Assembly: GCA_013407085.1 (NCBI GenBank)
Contig: JACCGJ010002849.1
Location: 29,672-93,671 of the forward strand
Length of the DNA stretch: 64,000 nt
Source: Atriophallophorus winterbourni
Lineage: Eukaryota > Platyhelminthes > Trematoda > Plagiorchiida > Microphallidae
Direction: 5' to 3'
Each line of letters starts with the position of its first letter. The stretch's first letter is position 1. Both the position numbers and the translations under genes were made by a program. The notes under the pieces were generated by a model. It had not been told where the DNA came from and searched no databases. It was given only the letters and a program-made list of their open reading frames with translations. Shown here piece by piece: positions 1 to 11,345 of this stretch.

Positions 1-173
1 CGTACTTTGAAGGTTTTCAAGATAAGCTCACCCAACTTCGGGAAGCACGCGAGGCCTTGGACGCTCTTCGACAAGAACACGCTGCTCGCCGGCAACTGGA
101 GGAGCAAGAAGCAGCTCGCTTACGTCAACTGCAAATGATGCAGAAGTTGGAAGTAATGAGACAGCAGAAACGC
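1..173 (+). CDS. HGS: HGS/Hrs coiled-coil exon (partial, 5' end outside window)
   Basis: This exon encodes part of the ESCRT-0 subunit Hrs, which binds ubiquitinated cargo on early endosomes and recruits STAM, clathrin and ESCRT-I. Read from base 3, it gives 57 codons, starting YFEGFQDKLTQLREA and ending LQMMQKLEVMRQQKR. It is a charged, Glu/Arg/Gln-rich helix that lines up, from memory, with the Hrs helical core (human: YYEGLQDKLAQIRDA, QLAQKLEIMRQKKQ). A clean donor (cgc|gtaagc) follows base 173 at phase 0 and joins the exon at 2039. The FYVE, VHS and UIM parts must lie upstream of the window. The assignment rests on the combination with the last exon. Confidence 0.88.
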
Positions 174-2038
174 GTAAGCATCGTCACTGTATGAAATAAT
201 CAATCATCACTTGATACAAATCGTCAACATTATCTAAGATTTTTACATGCTTTTCATTTTATTATTGAGAATAAATGGTCTGCACCAGATTTCATGTTGA
301 CTGATGGTGTTTGGAGGACCAATCTTGTTGGAATAGTACAGTTTTTCATCATTGTTAAACGCATCATATAATCAGACCACTACGGTGACCAACCGGTCAC
401 GGGGTTTTATTCTTCCCGGATGAGTTTTGGATAAGGCGGATCGCGCGTTGGTCTGTGAAATATTTTCTAATCAAATTATTTCAAAGGAGCTCCAATGCTA
501 AGCTAACCCTCATTTAGCAGTTTACTTGGTACTGAGGGACATTCGAAAATGATAATTCTGGATGCCACTCGTGTCGACGGGAGCTCAGCCACAAGCGAGT
601 TGGACGTGAAGCTTGGTACCTAATCCGCACAATAGGCCATTGACATCCTTAAACCCTTTCAGGCGAGAGGTTGCGGGTTCGAACCTCTACCGCGGCACAA
701 ATTCCTCGGTATACCTGTGAACCTTAGCAGCCTGCAATGCGACAAATGATTTTGGTGATCATGGTTTCAAACAGTTGTCGTCATTTACGAAGGGATTCAT
801 TGTTGTACCGAGTAGCCTTCGATATCTGTCCTACATCAAGTGACTTTGACGATTAAACTCGAGTGCCCAGGATGCGCGAAGAACTATCTGCGTGCCTCAT
901 TTACAGGATCCTTAATGCTGTGCAACATCTTTCGTTGTTGTTAGCCTCGTTCAGTCGATTTCAGCCATGGATTTGCATCACAAGCGTGTGACGATTTCAT
1001 GCTTCGCAGCGTTTCATCTGCTGCTTCCCGCGGTATTATCCAATAAAGTGGAATTGAGTATCCTCTCCGCTTGTGCGCCGAGATGTACACCGTGGCAGTT
1101 CATTGAGGAGAAGTAACTGTTGCCCATGCAGCAAGTGCTCCCTCTCTACGACACTATTTGAACAGCTACGCTAACACTTTGGCCGTCGAAGTTGAGTACA
1201 ACTACAAACTTCCTAACGGAATTCCGGCTCCGGATTTTTCGCTCGAGGTTGACTACTAAAGTCCTTTTCTCGATTGGATTTAACTACAAGGCAATAAAGG
1301 CTTTATTTTGCTTCCATGTTCTCTTAATGAAATCATTATTCGCAGCATGAAGTACAACCATGCAATGAATGTCTAGATAGCAAGTAAATATCTCCGGATT
1401 ATGCCATCGCGTGAAAATTATAAACTGCGGACAAAACGGGGGAATTGATTTATTAGTTTATTTATGCTTCTAACCACGTCGATGTTAGCGGGCCCTCCAA
1501 AATTGGGAGACCAAACCAAGCAACGAACGCAGTTTCTGAGCAAGCATTGACTGTGGTTGGCTCCTCATCAACCATTACCTCTTCGCACTGGCCATGTGCA
1601 GTTCTGTACAAAGAACCCCGTGCCAAATTAATCTGCCACCGGTACTTAGCTGCATGTGCAAACACACCGGATTCTCAGTGCCATTTTCCATTCGTGTATT
1701 TGTCTAAGCCTGGGCAGACTGGATTTATGTTACCCCACGTGTAGTCTATGCCTCTGCGACACTTTGCCCTGATCCTCCCTCCGTTCGTTTTCATCATCAT
1801 CACCCCGAATAGCATCAGTGTCGTGATTACGATATGATTTACTCATATCCTCACAACACACCCGATGTCTTCTTTACACAGGTTTGTGTTCCAACCCATT
1901 TCTATGTTGTGGTCATCATAATCCAATTGCTTTTCCAATCATATATGTTCACATAACGAAAACCAGCTATTCTCACCGAACGCAACACAGTTTTACAAGC
2001 CTTGCTCTCCCTTAACTAATCCAACCAACACTTTACAG
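174..2038 (+). other. HGS last intron with degenerate repeats
   Basis: The intron runs from gtaagc at 174 to ctttacag at 2031-2038; both ends are phase 0. It contains a tRNA-like promoter segment near 640-705. A piece at about 955-1050 weakly resembles the RTE 3' ends near 62.8 and 63.2 kb. The short open frames at 1462-1744 on both strands have no recognisable domain and look like chance. Confidence 0.7.
640..705 (+). repeat. tRNA-like (B-box) repeat remnant
   Basis: The stretch contains a good RNA polymerase III B-box-like motif, gggttcgaacc, inside a perfect 7-bp stem (agaggtt...aacctct with a 9-base loop). No complete cloverleaf can be built around it, so a tRNA-derived SINE remnant is more likely than a tRNA gene. 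Confidence 0.3.
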
Positions 2039-2599
2039 GAATCGCTGGAATTCAGACGTCGAATGGCTTTGGAACAAACCATGCAATATCAACAACAATA
2101 TCAACCTCAGCCACAGGGTCAGCCAATCGATCCTTCCACTGGTATGCCAATGACAATGCCGTATCCAAGTTATCCAGCCATGGGTGCACCTCGAGCAAAT
2201 TACACATCTGCTGTCACTGGGATCTACCCTGGTACCACGTACGGTCCAACTGCAGGAGTCGAATCGGCCTCCATCGGACCTCCTAATTACTATGCTGTTC
2301 AGTACGGTGGACCTCAGTATTACCCGTATATGTCCCAGCAACAGACGCAACAGCCTGCTCAACCCGCGCCGTACGCCTCATCATCAGGGGCAACGTACCA
2401 AATGCAGTCACTGGATGCCGCTTTGCCCACGGACGTTTACCCACATTCACAATACCCACCTGCCAGCACAGAGAGCCCGGCTACCGCCAACCAAACTGTC
2501 GCGGATCTTCCCGATCCTCCAAGCCATGAACCTCGCCCTGAATCGCCTCGCACCCAGACCAAGTCGCAGTGTTCCGAGCAATTGATTTCATTTGACTAG
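2039..2599 (+). CDS. HGS: HGS/Hrs last exon: Gln/Pro/Tyr-rich tail ending in LISFD
   Basis: This terminal exon has 186 codons plus a TAG stop at 2597-2599. The acceptor ctttacag precedes GAA and the frame joins the upstream exon in phase 0. It begins ESLEFRRRMALEQTMQYQQQ, finishing the helical segment. It continues as a low-complexity region rich in Gln, Pro, Tyr, Ser and Ala (repeated MPYPSYP, QYGGPQYYPYM and QQPAQPAPY patterns). It ends SEQLISFD. Human Hrs also ends in QLISFD, its C-terminal clathrin-binding box, and this is the strongest evidence for identity. The helix between the two exons looks shorter than in vertebrates (roughly 30 residues fewer), which could be real or reflect a missed exon. 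No clear polyadenylation signal was seen shortly downstream. Confidence 0.9.
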   Translation, partial: ESLEFRRRMALEQTMQYQQQYQPQPQGQPIDPSTGMPMTMPYPSYPAMGAPRANYTSAVTGIYPGTTYGPTAGVESASIGPPNYYAVQYGGPQYYPYMSQQQTQQPAQPAPYASSSGATYQMQSLDAALPTDVYPHSQYPPASTESPATANQTVADLPDPPSHEPRPESPRTQTKSQCSEQLISFD

Positions 2600-2987
2600 G
2601 ACGCGTTACAAGGCACGGGTGTCGATTTTTGTTTTTTCTTCCCTGTTTAATTTGACTGCATCGATGGCTATGTTTTTGATTCCAATGTTTTTGCTATTCT
2701 ACAATTGAACTTATATTCATCTCAGTCATTTTTGTGAACTTGTCCGAATCAGTTGGAAGATTTATTCATAGGGGCCACATGGTATCCTCAACTTCGCTTT
2801 TAATTTAGCGCGCCATTATCACTGTAGTGCCGTAATCTGTACACATACATGCCCGTAACGTAAAACGCAATTTTCTAGGTACCAGGTGAAATTTATCTCG
2901 ACTGAGGCCTTTCGGCACAGAATTGTCAAACCACGAGTGTTGGATGAATTAACGTTTCAGCGAGAGAATCCGTTGTCACATCACAAG
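2600..2987. other. Region downstream of HGS, nothing recognised
   Basis: This AT-rich sequence follows the HGS stop codon. It probably holds the 3' UTR, but no AATAAA was found and no coding or repeat signal stands out. Confidence 0.4.
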
Positions 2988-3187
2988 ACAGCATTACACC
3001 GGTAGCACGTACCGAATGCGTAACTGCCACACAACCATGAAAAAGTAAAATCCTAAAAGATGGGGAAGGGTGGGACTTAAATTGCTACGCGTTCTATAAA
3101 AGAGTAAGCACAAACAAACTGGGAAGAGGTGCCTACACCTCGAATGGAACATGCATTCAAACAAGTTTCGTGAACGAGTAGAGCGAC
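2988..3187 (-). repeat. Left arm of a 200-bp inverted repeat
   Basis: The reverse complement of this arm matches 3786-3985 over essentially its whole length. Shared blocks include gtcgctctactcg, the stretch ending ggaggtgtaagcacctc and the outer end accggtgtaatgctgt. Similarity stops abruptly at both ends. The arms are diverged but easily aligned by eye and enclose 598 bp. Confidence 0.75.
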
Positions 3188-3711
3188 GTCAGCATGGCAG
3201 CTTCCTTGCGGCTTTCACTGTCATGCATCATAACAAGCTTTTCTCGTCACTCCGCTTGACAACATACAAGGTTAAGCAAACAATCCGTTGTGAACGCTTT
3301 TCATTTGCTCACATCCTTACCGTGGGAACACTCCGCCTGACTTGTGAGGCCATATATTGCTACCAGATTGCCTACGGAACTACCACGGATCTATCTCCCA
3401 GGGGTTTTTCTTCACATTTTCTGTACGTTGCTGTGCACACATTTGTGCGCGCCTCCATAGGAATTGAATTTCGTTTACCGTATGTATAATTTCACGGGTT
3501 CTTCATTCCTAAAATGTCAGTTTCACTTTTCTGTTGGGAGACCCACGTGCAAAGATCGGCTTTGCTTTCGGACCCTTTTACTCAAGGAGCATTTTGTAGG
3601 TAATAGAAATTGCTATTACCAGCTCCGACACGCGTGAAACTCCACCCATGCTGGTGAACTAAGCAACCCTAAATTTCTTAGCAATATCGTTTTTTGTTAA
3701 AAATCCACATT

Positions 3712-3780
3712 TGCATGCATTTCCATGAGACACACACTCCACGACCGGTTTCGTGCTGTTTGCGCTCATTAGATAGGGAC
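3712..3780 (+). repeat. Dispersed repeat P1 (accggtttc) fragment
   Basis: The copy contains catttccatgagacacacac, then cgaccggtttcgtgctgttt and ctcattagatagggaca. It belongs to the same family as the pieces near 7.0, 20.5, 22.2, 31.8, 50.0, 53.6, 56.9 and 62.6 kb. It stops where the right inverted arm at 3786 begins. Confidence 0.65.
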
Positions 3781-3785
3781 ATTAT

Positions 3786-3985
3786 GTCGCTCTACTCGTT
3801 CAAGAAACTTGATTGAATGCCTGTTCCATTGGAGGTGTAAGCACCTCATCCCAGTTTGCTTGTGCTTGCTATTCTATAGATTCCGTATTTACCAAGTCAT
3901 GCCCTCGCCCATCTGTTATGATTGTATCGATTTCATGGTTCTGTGGCAGTTATGCATCCGGCACATGTTACCGGTGTAATGCTGT
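3786..3985 (+). repeat. Right arm of a 200-bp inverted repeat
   Basis: This arm is the partner of the inverted copy at 2988-3187. The pair could be the ends of a roughly 1 kb non-autonomous DNA element (MITE or foldback type) or two opposed copies of one repeat. No transposase is visible in the 598 bp between the arms. Confidence 0.75.
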
Positions 3986-6915
3986 TCCTGCTGATCATGA
4001 TGATGAGTTTGATGAAGCAGTGGAGCGATGTCAGTAGGAAAGATTCTTCGTGGGTCTCATAGCCATGTTAAATGACCATCCCGGCTGGTCTGGTAAACAT
4101 CGATTGCAAACTGGGAATAGCATGTGCTGCTGAACGGAAATGCAGAAACAGATCCACCCTAACGGCATACCACCGGAAGATTGGGGCCGTTTTTACTTCC
4201 GTATCATATCGGCTATGTGTCGATACATGCTTCACTTGGATATTCGTCGTTGACTTTGCCCGAAAGAGACCAACAATATAATTTGCTTCGGTGAACCAGC
4301 AATCAATTCTGGTGCAACCTTCGAATTTACTTGACAGAGAAGTACTGAAATCAAGCCAACGCTGGCAGAACGCCACGGACATTTTTGCGTGCAGCTTGCT
4401 AGAGTGAGCGAGTTTCTTTTTTCGGTGTCGAAACTCATGTTGAAGCATATGCCGGATCATCGTTTCGGCATTTTTATTTCGTAGTTGTTTTTAATCATAC
4501 TTGACTCAGCTCGCTCTCTACCGGATAGGTATATAAATATTGGAACTCATGATATAGCTCAGGTGTGTTGTCTTGCTACTTTTTATAGATTAAACATCAC
4601 ATTCTTTTGTTTGAAAAAGACTGTATAGTTGATTTTTCAAAGTCTGTGTGGATCTGTAATGTGTGGCTGTGAGGACAAAGAGATTATCTAATCACGTGAT
4701 CGGTTCACTGATGTGATTTTCGTACCACCAAATCGATAGTTTTAACATCGATGTTAGATTTCGGATATTAGCATTTTGCATGAATTAGATGACTTCACGA
4801 GTATCTCCTACTACGCCTGCACATTGGTGCCTATCGGATGCGAGATCGTTATGCACTAGCGTTTCTACATCCGAACACCATAGAGAGATTTACCAATCTT
4901 ATAGAACTGCTCCGGAACTGCAGTTTGCTTGGTTGCGCCGATGGATGTGAAATAAGCCTGATCGGTAGTAAACCGAGTTTAGAACAAAGTAGGACCTGTA
5001 GGAGGATTGAATGTGGATTGGCAAATAATATGTACGCGTAAATTGTGAAAACGTGCTTAAACACACAATACCAAAAATAGGTTACGTCGATTATAAAATT
5101 CGTGAAGCGTTATTATTCCGCAAAAGTGCGTGGGTGTATCCCCTCTGCATGCGTGTGATCACGTGATTGGATAGGTTAACCGTGCCAGCCTTATCTACAA
5201 GTTCATACATTGGTCCGTGTTCAACACTTGTTGACAGGACGTCAGCCTTTTTATTGATTCACTGTTGCGATTGTACCGTTGCAAACATTGTTCAGCTCTG
5301 ATTGGCTAACCGTACGTGGCGTTGTCAGGATTGATGGTACGGGAGCTAGGCTTTCTGACTACATATAACTCGAAAGTATTATTATAATGTAGCGTCGGAT
5401 TGCCTTATTTTCCGTGAATTTGCGCTCACGACTGTGCAAATCTCTATTCGTGCTTCACATGCGGATTCTCATATAAGGTAATTAAGTCAACTAAATTAAA
5501 TAACTCTTATCATTCATTATCGATACAAAGTCGCTTAGATTTCACTTGGTCACACGAATCATTGTTGCAATCCTCAGGGAGCGCTTCGGGTAAAAGAAAT
5601 TCTTCAACGTAAATGTATTTTTTATTTTGAAATCGCACATGGCTTTCCTGAATCAGTTTTCGAATTTCAAGCTCCCATTACTGTACACTGGGTTTTATGC
5701 ACGGCTCGCTCGGCAATGCTTGATTTCCTGAGCCTAGACATCCGTCTTCACAACTGAAACCAATGTTCCCTGTCATTTATAAACTGCTCAATAATTAAAG
5801 TTAAATAAATCGCACAAAGTATATGATGGAAATGACAGCTGCTCTTTTGTTAGATCGGTGTCATTTTCCTGTGTACACGTCCAAAGTTGCTCAAGGGGTC
5901 ATTTTAGTAACCAATCACTTGCTCCATTTCGTTATTCGATTTTTGTATCAGCCAACAAAGAGGATATTATTGATCTGTGTTATATCTCTCTTCTAAACAT
6001 GAACCGCTGCTCGTAAACTGATCTAAAGAGCATGTAAAGTGGTCAGTTAAGGCCAACGGCAACACGCGGGCCACATGTACGAAGACCAACCAATAATAAC
6101 GGTGGTAAACAAATCGACCAAACAGGCCGAGGTCGCACTCACGTCTGCACCATCAACTTCGAATGGCGGATCGATAACGTTTAAGTCAGCAATAATGGCA
6201 ACTAGTGTATAAACGCAAACAAAGAGATGGGCGTATGTTCCATGCCGAGAATCACTTGTATGAAATCTCTGGAATGTGACCAATTCACATAATTTCACGA
6301 ACTCATTTTATGTATGCTCTAATTTTGGCAAAAAAATCATTTTGACTGGCACAAATAGTTGGTAAAGTATTTAAATTTATTGATCAGCGCACAAAATCTG
6401 CAAAATACTTTTTGTACAATGTGAAATTCACGGAGGTATTTTGAACAATTCAAACATTTTTATAAAATAGCTTTTTGTGAGGAGAAGAAAAAATGGGTCT
6501 AATGGAAAGAATGTTTCAAATAATTTTTGTCTTCTCTACGATAAGGTACGTGTTCGTATTGATTCTATTCTGTGGAAACCGTTGTTGTTGAAGTGGCGTG
6601 GTAGGCGGTGCCCTTCTTAACTTGACTCCATTCGGAGGGGTAGCTTGATTTCGATTCTCCGGCGCATGTTGCCGCGATGCTTTTGAGAAGTTACAAGTAA
6701 ACGCGCTTACCTGCCATTCGGATTGAACTCTTGTTGAACCGAGGAATTTTCGAGGCGTGGGATTTTTCTTTTGTATTCGTAGAACTCCGCTAAATTGGTA
6801 ATGTTTTAAATTAGATTCACAATCAATTGGGATATCTAAAGACTTGCTTCGAAAATGCCTTCTGAAGATATTATTCACAAATTGCATTCAAGTTTAAAGT
6901 AATGTGTTGCTCACA
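3986..6915. other. Intergenic DNA, no gene recognised
   Basis: Open frames here (for example 4068-4460 minus and 6516-6887 minus) show no domain, no splice-site support and biased AT-rich composition. They appear to be chance frames. Confidence 0.4.
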
Positions 6916-6917
6916 TC

Positions 6918-7095
6918 CCCCGCACTTACACACCACTACCGGTTTCTGTCAGTTTGCCGTCATCAGGTGAAGACAGTAAGATTAGGTTCAGTGAGCCTTG
7001 AAACATTGGGGAAATGGTAAACAAGGTTATACATGAATGCCACAGCTGCAACAGTGGCAAACAGCCAGAAACCGGTAGGGGATTGTAATTTCGGG
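6918..7095. repeat. P1 repeat with inverted arms
   Basis: The left arm reads ccactaccggtttctgtcag and ttgccgtcatcaggtg near 6932-6966. The right arm is the opposite orientation, ggcaaacagccagaaaccgg, near 7057-7076. The arms are about 25 bp and enclose about 100 bp. The interior carries the family body (acagtaagattaggttcagt, cattggggaaatggtaaaca). Confidence 0.7.
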
Positions 7096-9230
7096 GAATG
7101 CGTTCAAGGCTGTTTACGTCCATGTTATTCTTCTCCCTCCCAGTACGCCAGCTTACTCGATGGTGGCTACAGTGTTCGTGTTATACGTACTTGCGCGTTG
7201 GCGTATAATGTATGGAGCTCCCAGATTCACTAGCCGTTTAACTTTGAACAAGTTGCATCTCAAACTTGATCACAACTCACGAACAGCTTCGATTTAACGG
7301 TCGTAATTTTGTGTCTGCGGTGAAAAAGCACTTCACAGGTTCGAAAAATTCTATTCACCTAATTGCATGTATTCCTAAATTGTCAGCGCGATTGCTTGTA
7401 TTCTGCAAACGTATACATTTAAACCAACTTGTGGTGGATTTTGACTAACACAACAAGGCCATTGCAAGACACGATTGGTTTGACTCTCCATCCTGTAATA
7501 TATTTGAATATTCTCGTAATGCATATTCTTTGTATGGACTCAAACTAATCGTGGAATATACAGAGAATGAGTAATTTTTATCGTTTACTTCAGGACCATA
7601 TAACACCATTGGATGTGACACGAAGGGAAATTAATGAACGTTTAAAATACGTAAAAGTAAAAAAGTAAAATTTTGGTTGTAATGATACAACCTAAATCTG
7701 AGACTAGATTACATCGTAGGGCCACATCATTGTTTGCGCAATACTCTAGATTGTGGATAAATTAGATGGCAATCAAAGCCATTACATTATAATGCTGACA
7801 AACACAACAGCGTCTACCTGTCACGTACATTTTTCGGATCAATTGGGATAATTTTTATTGGGCGAATTAAAGGTCCTCGATTCAAATCCTCCTTCGAGCT
7901 CTGTCCCTTTGGAGTAGGTTGAGAAAATGCACATTTCGACTCTCGTAGATGGTTGTTCAACCTTATCAAGCTGTTTTTGCGTAATTCTTGTACTCCGTGG
8001 TGGTTGAAATTAGCGTAAATGTTGCTTTCGTTTGGTGTGATGTGATCTGAAAACCGGAACGAATGGCCATTCGCGAACCGAGTTCACCACGGGTGGATGC
8101 AAAAACCATAATCGAAATTGTTTCAACGGTATTACTAATAAATTAAATAAATAATACAAGTACCGAAAAACCCTACCTAAAAGACACAATCACTCAAAAT
8201 GCGAATTTTGAAGATTGCTACAAAAAGTTATGCGACACGATTATATGTGTGTTCATCTCGCGTTTTTTGCTGTAATTATACACGTTTGATATGTTTTTGT
8301 GAAATCACATTGTTATTATATTCAAATCGAACTTGGACAACTTCATGTCGACCAATCCAAACATTGAACCTATATGATCTACACCAGAAAAGCTTTGAAC
8401 CCATGCATCGAAGTAAACTATTCATCTTTGCCCCATCCAACCGGTTGAAAACAATTTCTGACCTATGGCTTTTTACCTGATTCCTGAACTGATCAATAAA
8501 CAAACACATCCCGTTTTTACTACCTATGTTATTCGTAATTCCCATATTATTTTGTGGTTTTTTGTAAAGCTATGTGCTCTTGTGGCCATTAAATTGAATT
8601 GAATTATTAGTTTTTGCGATTTCGAACGTCAAGCTTAGATATCGATCCGATATTTCATGATAATTCCACCACAGATTCTAGATACTCTCTATGAAACGTA
8701 ATGTAAAATCATAGAGAATAATGTCTGTTCCCATGGTAACCATTGATCTATACGATGCCATGGTAACGACTATTTTGCCACATTGTATTTATTAATATGA
8801 CCGACAATTGCACGCACTTGAAGTGAAGCGATATGTGAACTTTGAATATGATGTTCTTACATCAAAAATAATACACACGTGCAGTTAAATCATTTTGCAA
8901 CAAATGCGTATCCTTTTCGGCATTTCTTAACAAGCTTTACAATACGAGTGTAAGAAAATAGAAATAGATCTGGTCAATATCTTGTGTACAGCTAAGGCGA
9001 TTGCAATAAACATATTCAGACCAAAATTAGGCGTCGAAAAACGACTATTTCGTGATCTTTCCTTGCCTTGCCCGACATCCGGCTCAAATTGAGTCATACC
9101 GAGCCATTCATACCGAGATCTGATTTTCGATTCAAGCGGTCGGTGACCAATAAAAAGCTCATATGTTTTATCATCCCAGGCACTGACTATTCAGGGGTAT
9201 CACATACCACATGATTCATCACTACATAAA
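7096..9230. other. Intergenic DNA, no gene recognised
   Basis: The stretch is AT-rich. A weak B-box-like motif (cgattcaaatcc) lies near 7880. Two copies of ccatggtaac sit in direct orientation near 8730-8770. No coding signal is supported. Confidence 0.4.
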
Positions 9231-10316
9231 GCAGTATCAATCAAATGTGTTTATACAAATGCTCAATGTTTAGTCAACAATTTGGCGAAACTGATTAATA
9301 TCTGTGTGGACAATTCCCCCGATCTTATTGCTGTGATTGAAACTAGATATCAATCGGGTATGGCCGACAGTGAATTTTCTACTCTCAATATGTCACTCTT
9401 ACGCCGTAACCGTGATTACGTTGGAGGTGGTGTTGCGTTGTATTGTCACAAACGACTAAAGATACTGAGCTTTCACTCACTGACGTGCTGTGGTGGTCAA
9501 TTGACCCGGATTCTGGTGACAGCTGTACAATCGGCGTCACATACCGCTCAACAAGATCGACCACAGATGCCTTTCAACATACGTAAATGTAAAATGTTAC
9601 AACTTGGCCGGCATACGCATAATCTTGGTCATGAAAACTTGACTTGGACCAGCGCTGAGAAATATTTCGGTTTCTGGATTACTAATAACCTGAAACTCAA
9701 TAGTCATTGCCAGAAAGTCTTCAACTGTGCAAGCGATATCTCGGGAATGCTGTGGAGAATATTTGGGCGGTTCTCTCCTAATGCGCTCCCCAACATTTTA
9801 AAGTCTTACTTCCCTCCGACGTTAAAATACATGATCCCAGTTTGGGCACCGTGGCTGCGTAAAGACATTGAAATGTTGGGTAACATTTACCACCGACCGA
9901 CAAAGCTAGTTGATGGGATGCAGCACATCCCATGCCAAGAGCGAATGGCCTTGCATGGATTGACCGATTTTACACAAACGAGAGTAAGGGGCGATATGAT
10001 CCTAACATTTAAAATACTACGGATGGTAAATCGCCCTCTCCGATATTTGATAAAAGTCAGTTCCCCTAAGAGTACGTGGAGTTATTCAAGTTGTCTGGTT
10101 ACACTCGATTGTAGACGTCATTTCTTCTCCGTGCGTATCGTCGTCCATTTTAAGAACGCTTTTAACAGTGTCATTCATATATACCTTTGCCATTATACCG
10201 CTTTTAAGGCTTACTGGACTTTTTCTTTCTGTCACCTCCAGATGATGGCAAATAGAAGAAATCGGTTGTGTTGTGTAAGTAAATGGGATGCAATCACCAC
10301 AATATATTCCTCATAA
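9231..10316 (+). mobile_element. CR1-like LINE with large internal deletion: endonuclease start fused to RT C-terminus
   Basis: One long open frame joins two distant parts of a LINE ORF2. The first part (from about 9240; KCVYTNAQCLVNNLAKL, then AVIETRY and GGGVALYC) matches the N-terminus of the apurinic-type endonuclease as seen at 26 kb. At about 9,540-9,570 it passes directly into the post-catalytic RT and thumb region (RPQMPFNIRKCKMLQLGR, WLRKDIEMLGNIYHRPTKL, CRRHFFSVRI). The endonuclease catalytic core (GDFN, SDH) and the whole RT palm with FADD are missing. The copy therefore cannot be autonomous, yet the frame stays open across the join for 344 codons from 9282. The 3' boundary near 10.3 kb is approximate. 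Confidence 0.8.
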
Positions 10317-10913
10317 TATATTTCGAACGTCCTTTGCAGCATATTCAGAAGCATCCTTGTGTACGATCTTACTTCGCAAGCTAATATGGTTACCGCGTTC
10401 TCAGATTATTTTTTCAGGCGTTGCATAGTTAAAAATTGTCTGCCGAATGTTGTGTGCATAATAAAACGCTTTTTAATTGGTGGCACTTTGCATTTTCGAA
10501 AGTGATATGGCAGATTATGTCTCACTAAACATTGACGAAAGGCATTTAAATTGTGTAGTAGCTATGAACAAATAGAAGCATCTTAAATAACAGCATTCAG
10601 AGTGTGCCGAGAGCGGAACATTGCGATACACTATCGGTAATACCTTTTACTCATTAATGTACCTCGTTTATTAGCATCCATGATTTGCACTTAGAGTGGT
10701 ACCTTTTATGTAACATGAAGAGCTGTCTGCCGATTTTCCTTTTCCGAAGATTTGCAGAAGACAACAGTGATAAAATTGATCAAAATATTTGGAAATATCC
10801 AGCTTGCGAGTGTGGACGCTACCTCCATTTTCAATCGCTTGGGTCCAGAAGTTCAGCAACGTTAAAAAAATTCATTATGCGATGGCGAGATTTACGGAAA
10901 AATATTGAAGAAT
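10317..10913. other. Intergenic DNA, no gene recognised
   Basis: Nothing supported. The short open frames at 10671-10951 on both strands overlap each other and carry no domain. Confidence 0.35.
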
Positions 10914-11345
10914 TGATTGGAACATGTTTGGGACCGATCGTGTATTCATAATGGAGAGAAATTTATCTGCAATTGGTTAGAGCAGTTTTGGGTAACATTT
11001 CACTTCCGACAAAGAAGCTTCGTCAAACTAAGTGTGATAGGACAGGGAGTATGGTTAAGTAGCAGTCTACCCACCACCTCTGTTTCCACCGTACATCAGA
11101 AAAACCTATAGTAAGTCTCCTGGGTATTTCGTCACGTACATATGACCAGGCCTTACTACAGGCTGTTTTGCGGTAAGGTATAAGGTGATACGTTGACTAC
11201 TTAGTCATGTTCCCTGTCCTGATGATCAAACTTGGTCTCACGAAGCTTCTGTGATAGAAGTAAAACGTTACCCAAAATCTTTGCTAACCGAGTGCACACA
11301 AATTTATATCCTTCCATGTTGAACAAGTTTAGATTCCAAAGGATG
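10914..11345. repeat. Snap-back repeat P2: near-palindromic inverted pair
   Basis: The left half (from gattggaacatgtttgggac, through tgcaattggttagagcagtt and aagcttcgtcaaac, to gataggacagggagtatggt) is repeated in reverse complement in the right half (cttagtcatgttccctgtcc, acgaagcttctgtg, ttacccaaaatctttgctaa). The symmetry centre is near 11138, where gtcacgtacatatgac is itself nearly palindromic. A single-orientation copy of the left half lies at 30657-30772. Confidence 0.7.

Noticed and set aside
382..425. A stretch (aaccggtcacggggttttat...) resembling the start of a schistosome spliced-leader RNA
   Set aside because: Only the first dozen bases are similar, no donor site follows the would-be leader, and gtgaccaaccggtcac is simply a local hairpin. 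One isolated copy in an intron is not evidence for an SL gene.
1462..1744. Overlapping open frames on both strands in the HGS intron, possible extra exon
   Set aside because: Neither frame resembles Hrs, and the flanking exons already join in phase. No acceptor/donor pair of fitting phase was seen.
3151..3489. A 112-codon plus-strand frame between the inverted arms, possible transposase
   Set aside because: It shows no DDE/DDD pattern or zinc finger and starts inside the left arm. Composition is not protein-like.
7860..7900. Possible tRNA gene (cgattcaaatcc B-box-like motif)
   Set aside because: No acceptor stem or D-arm can be formed around it.
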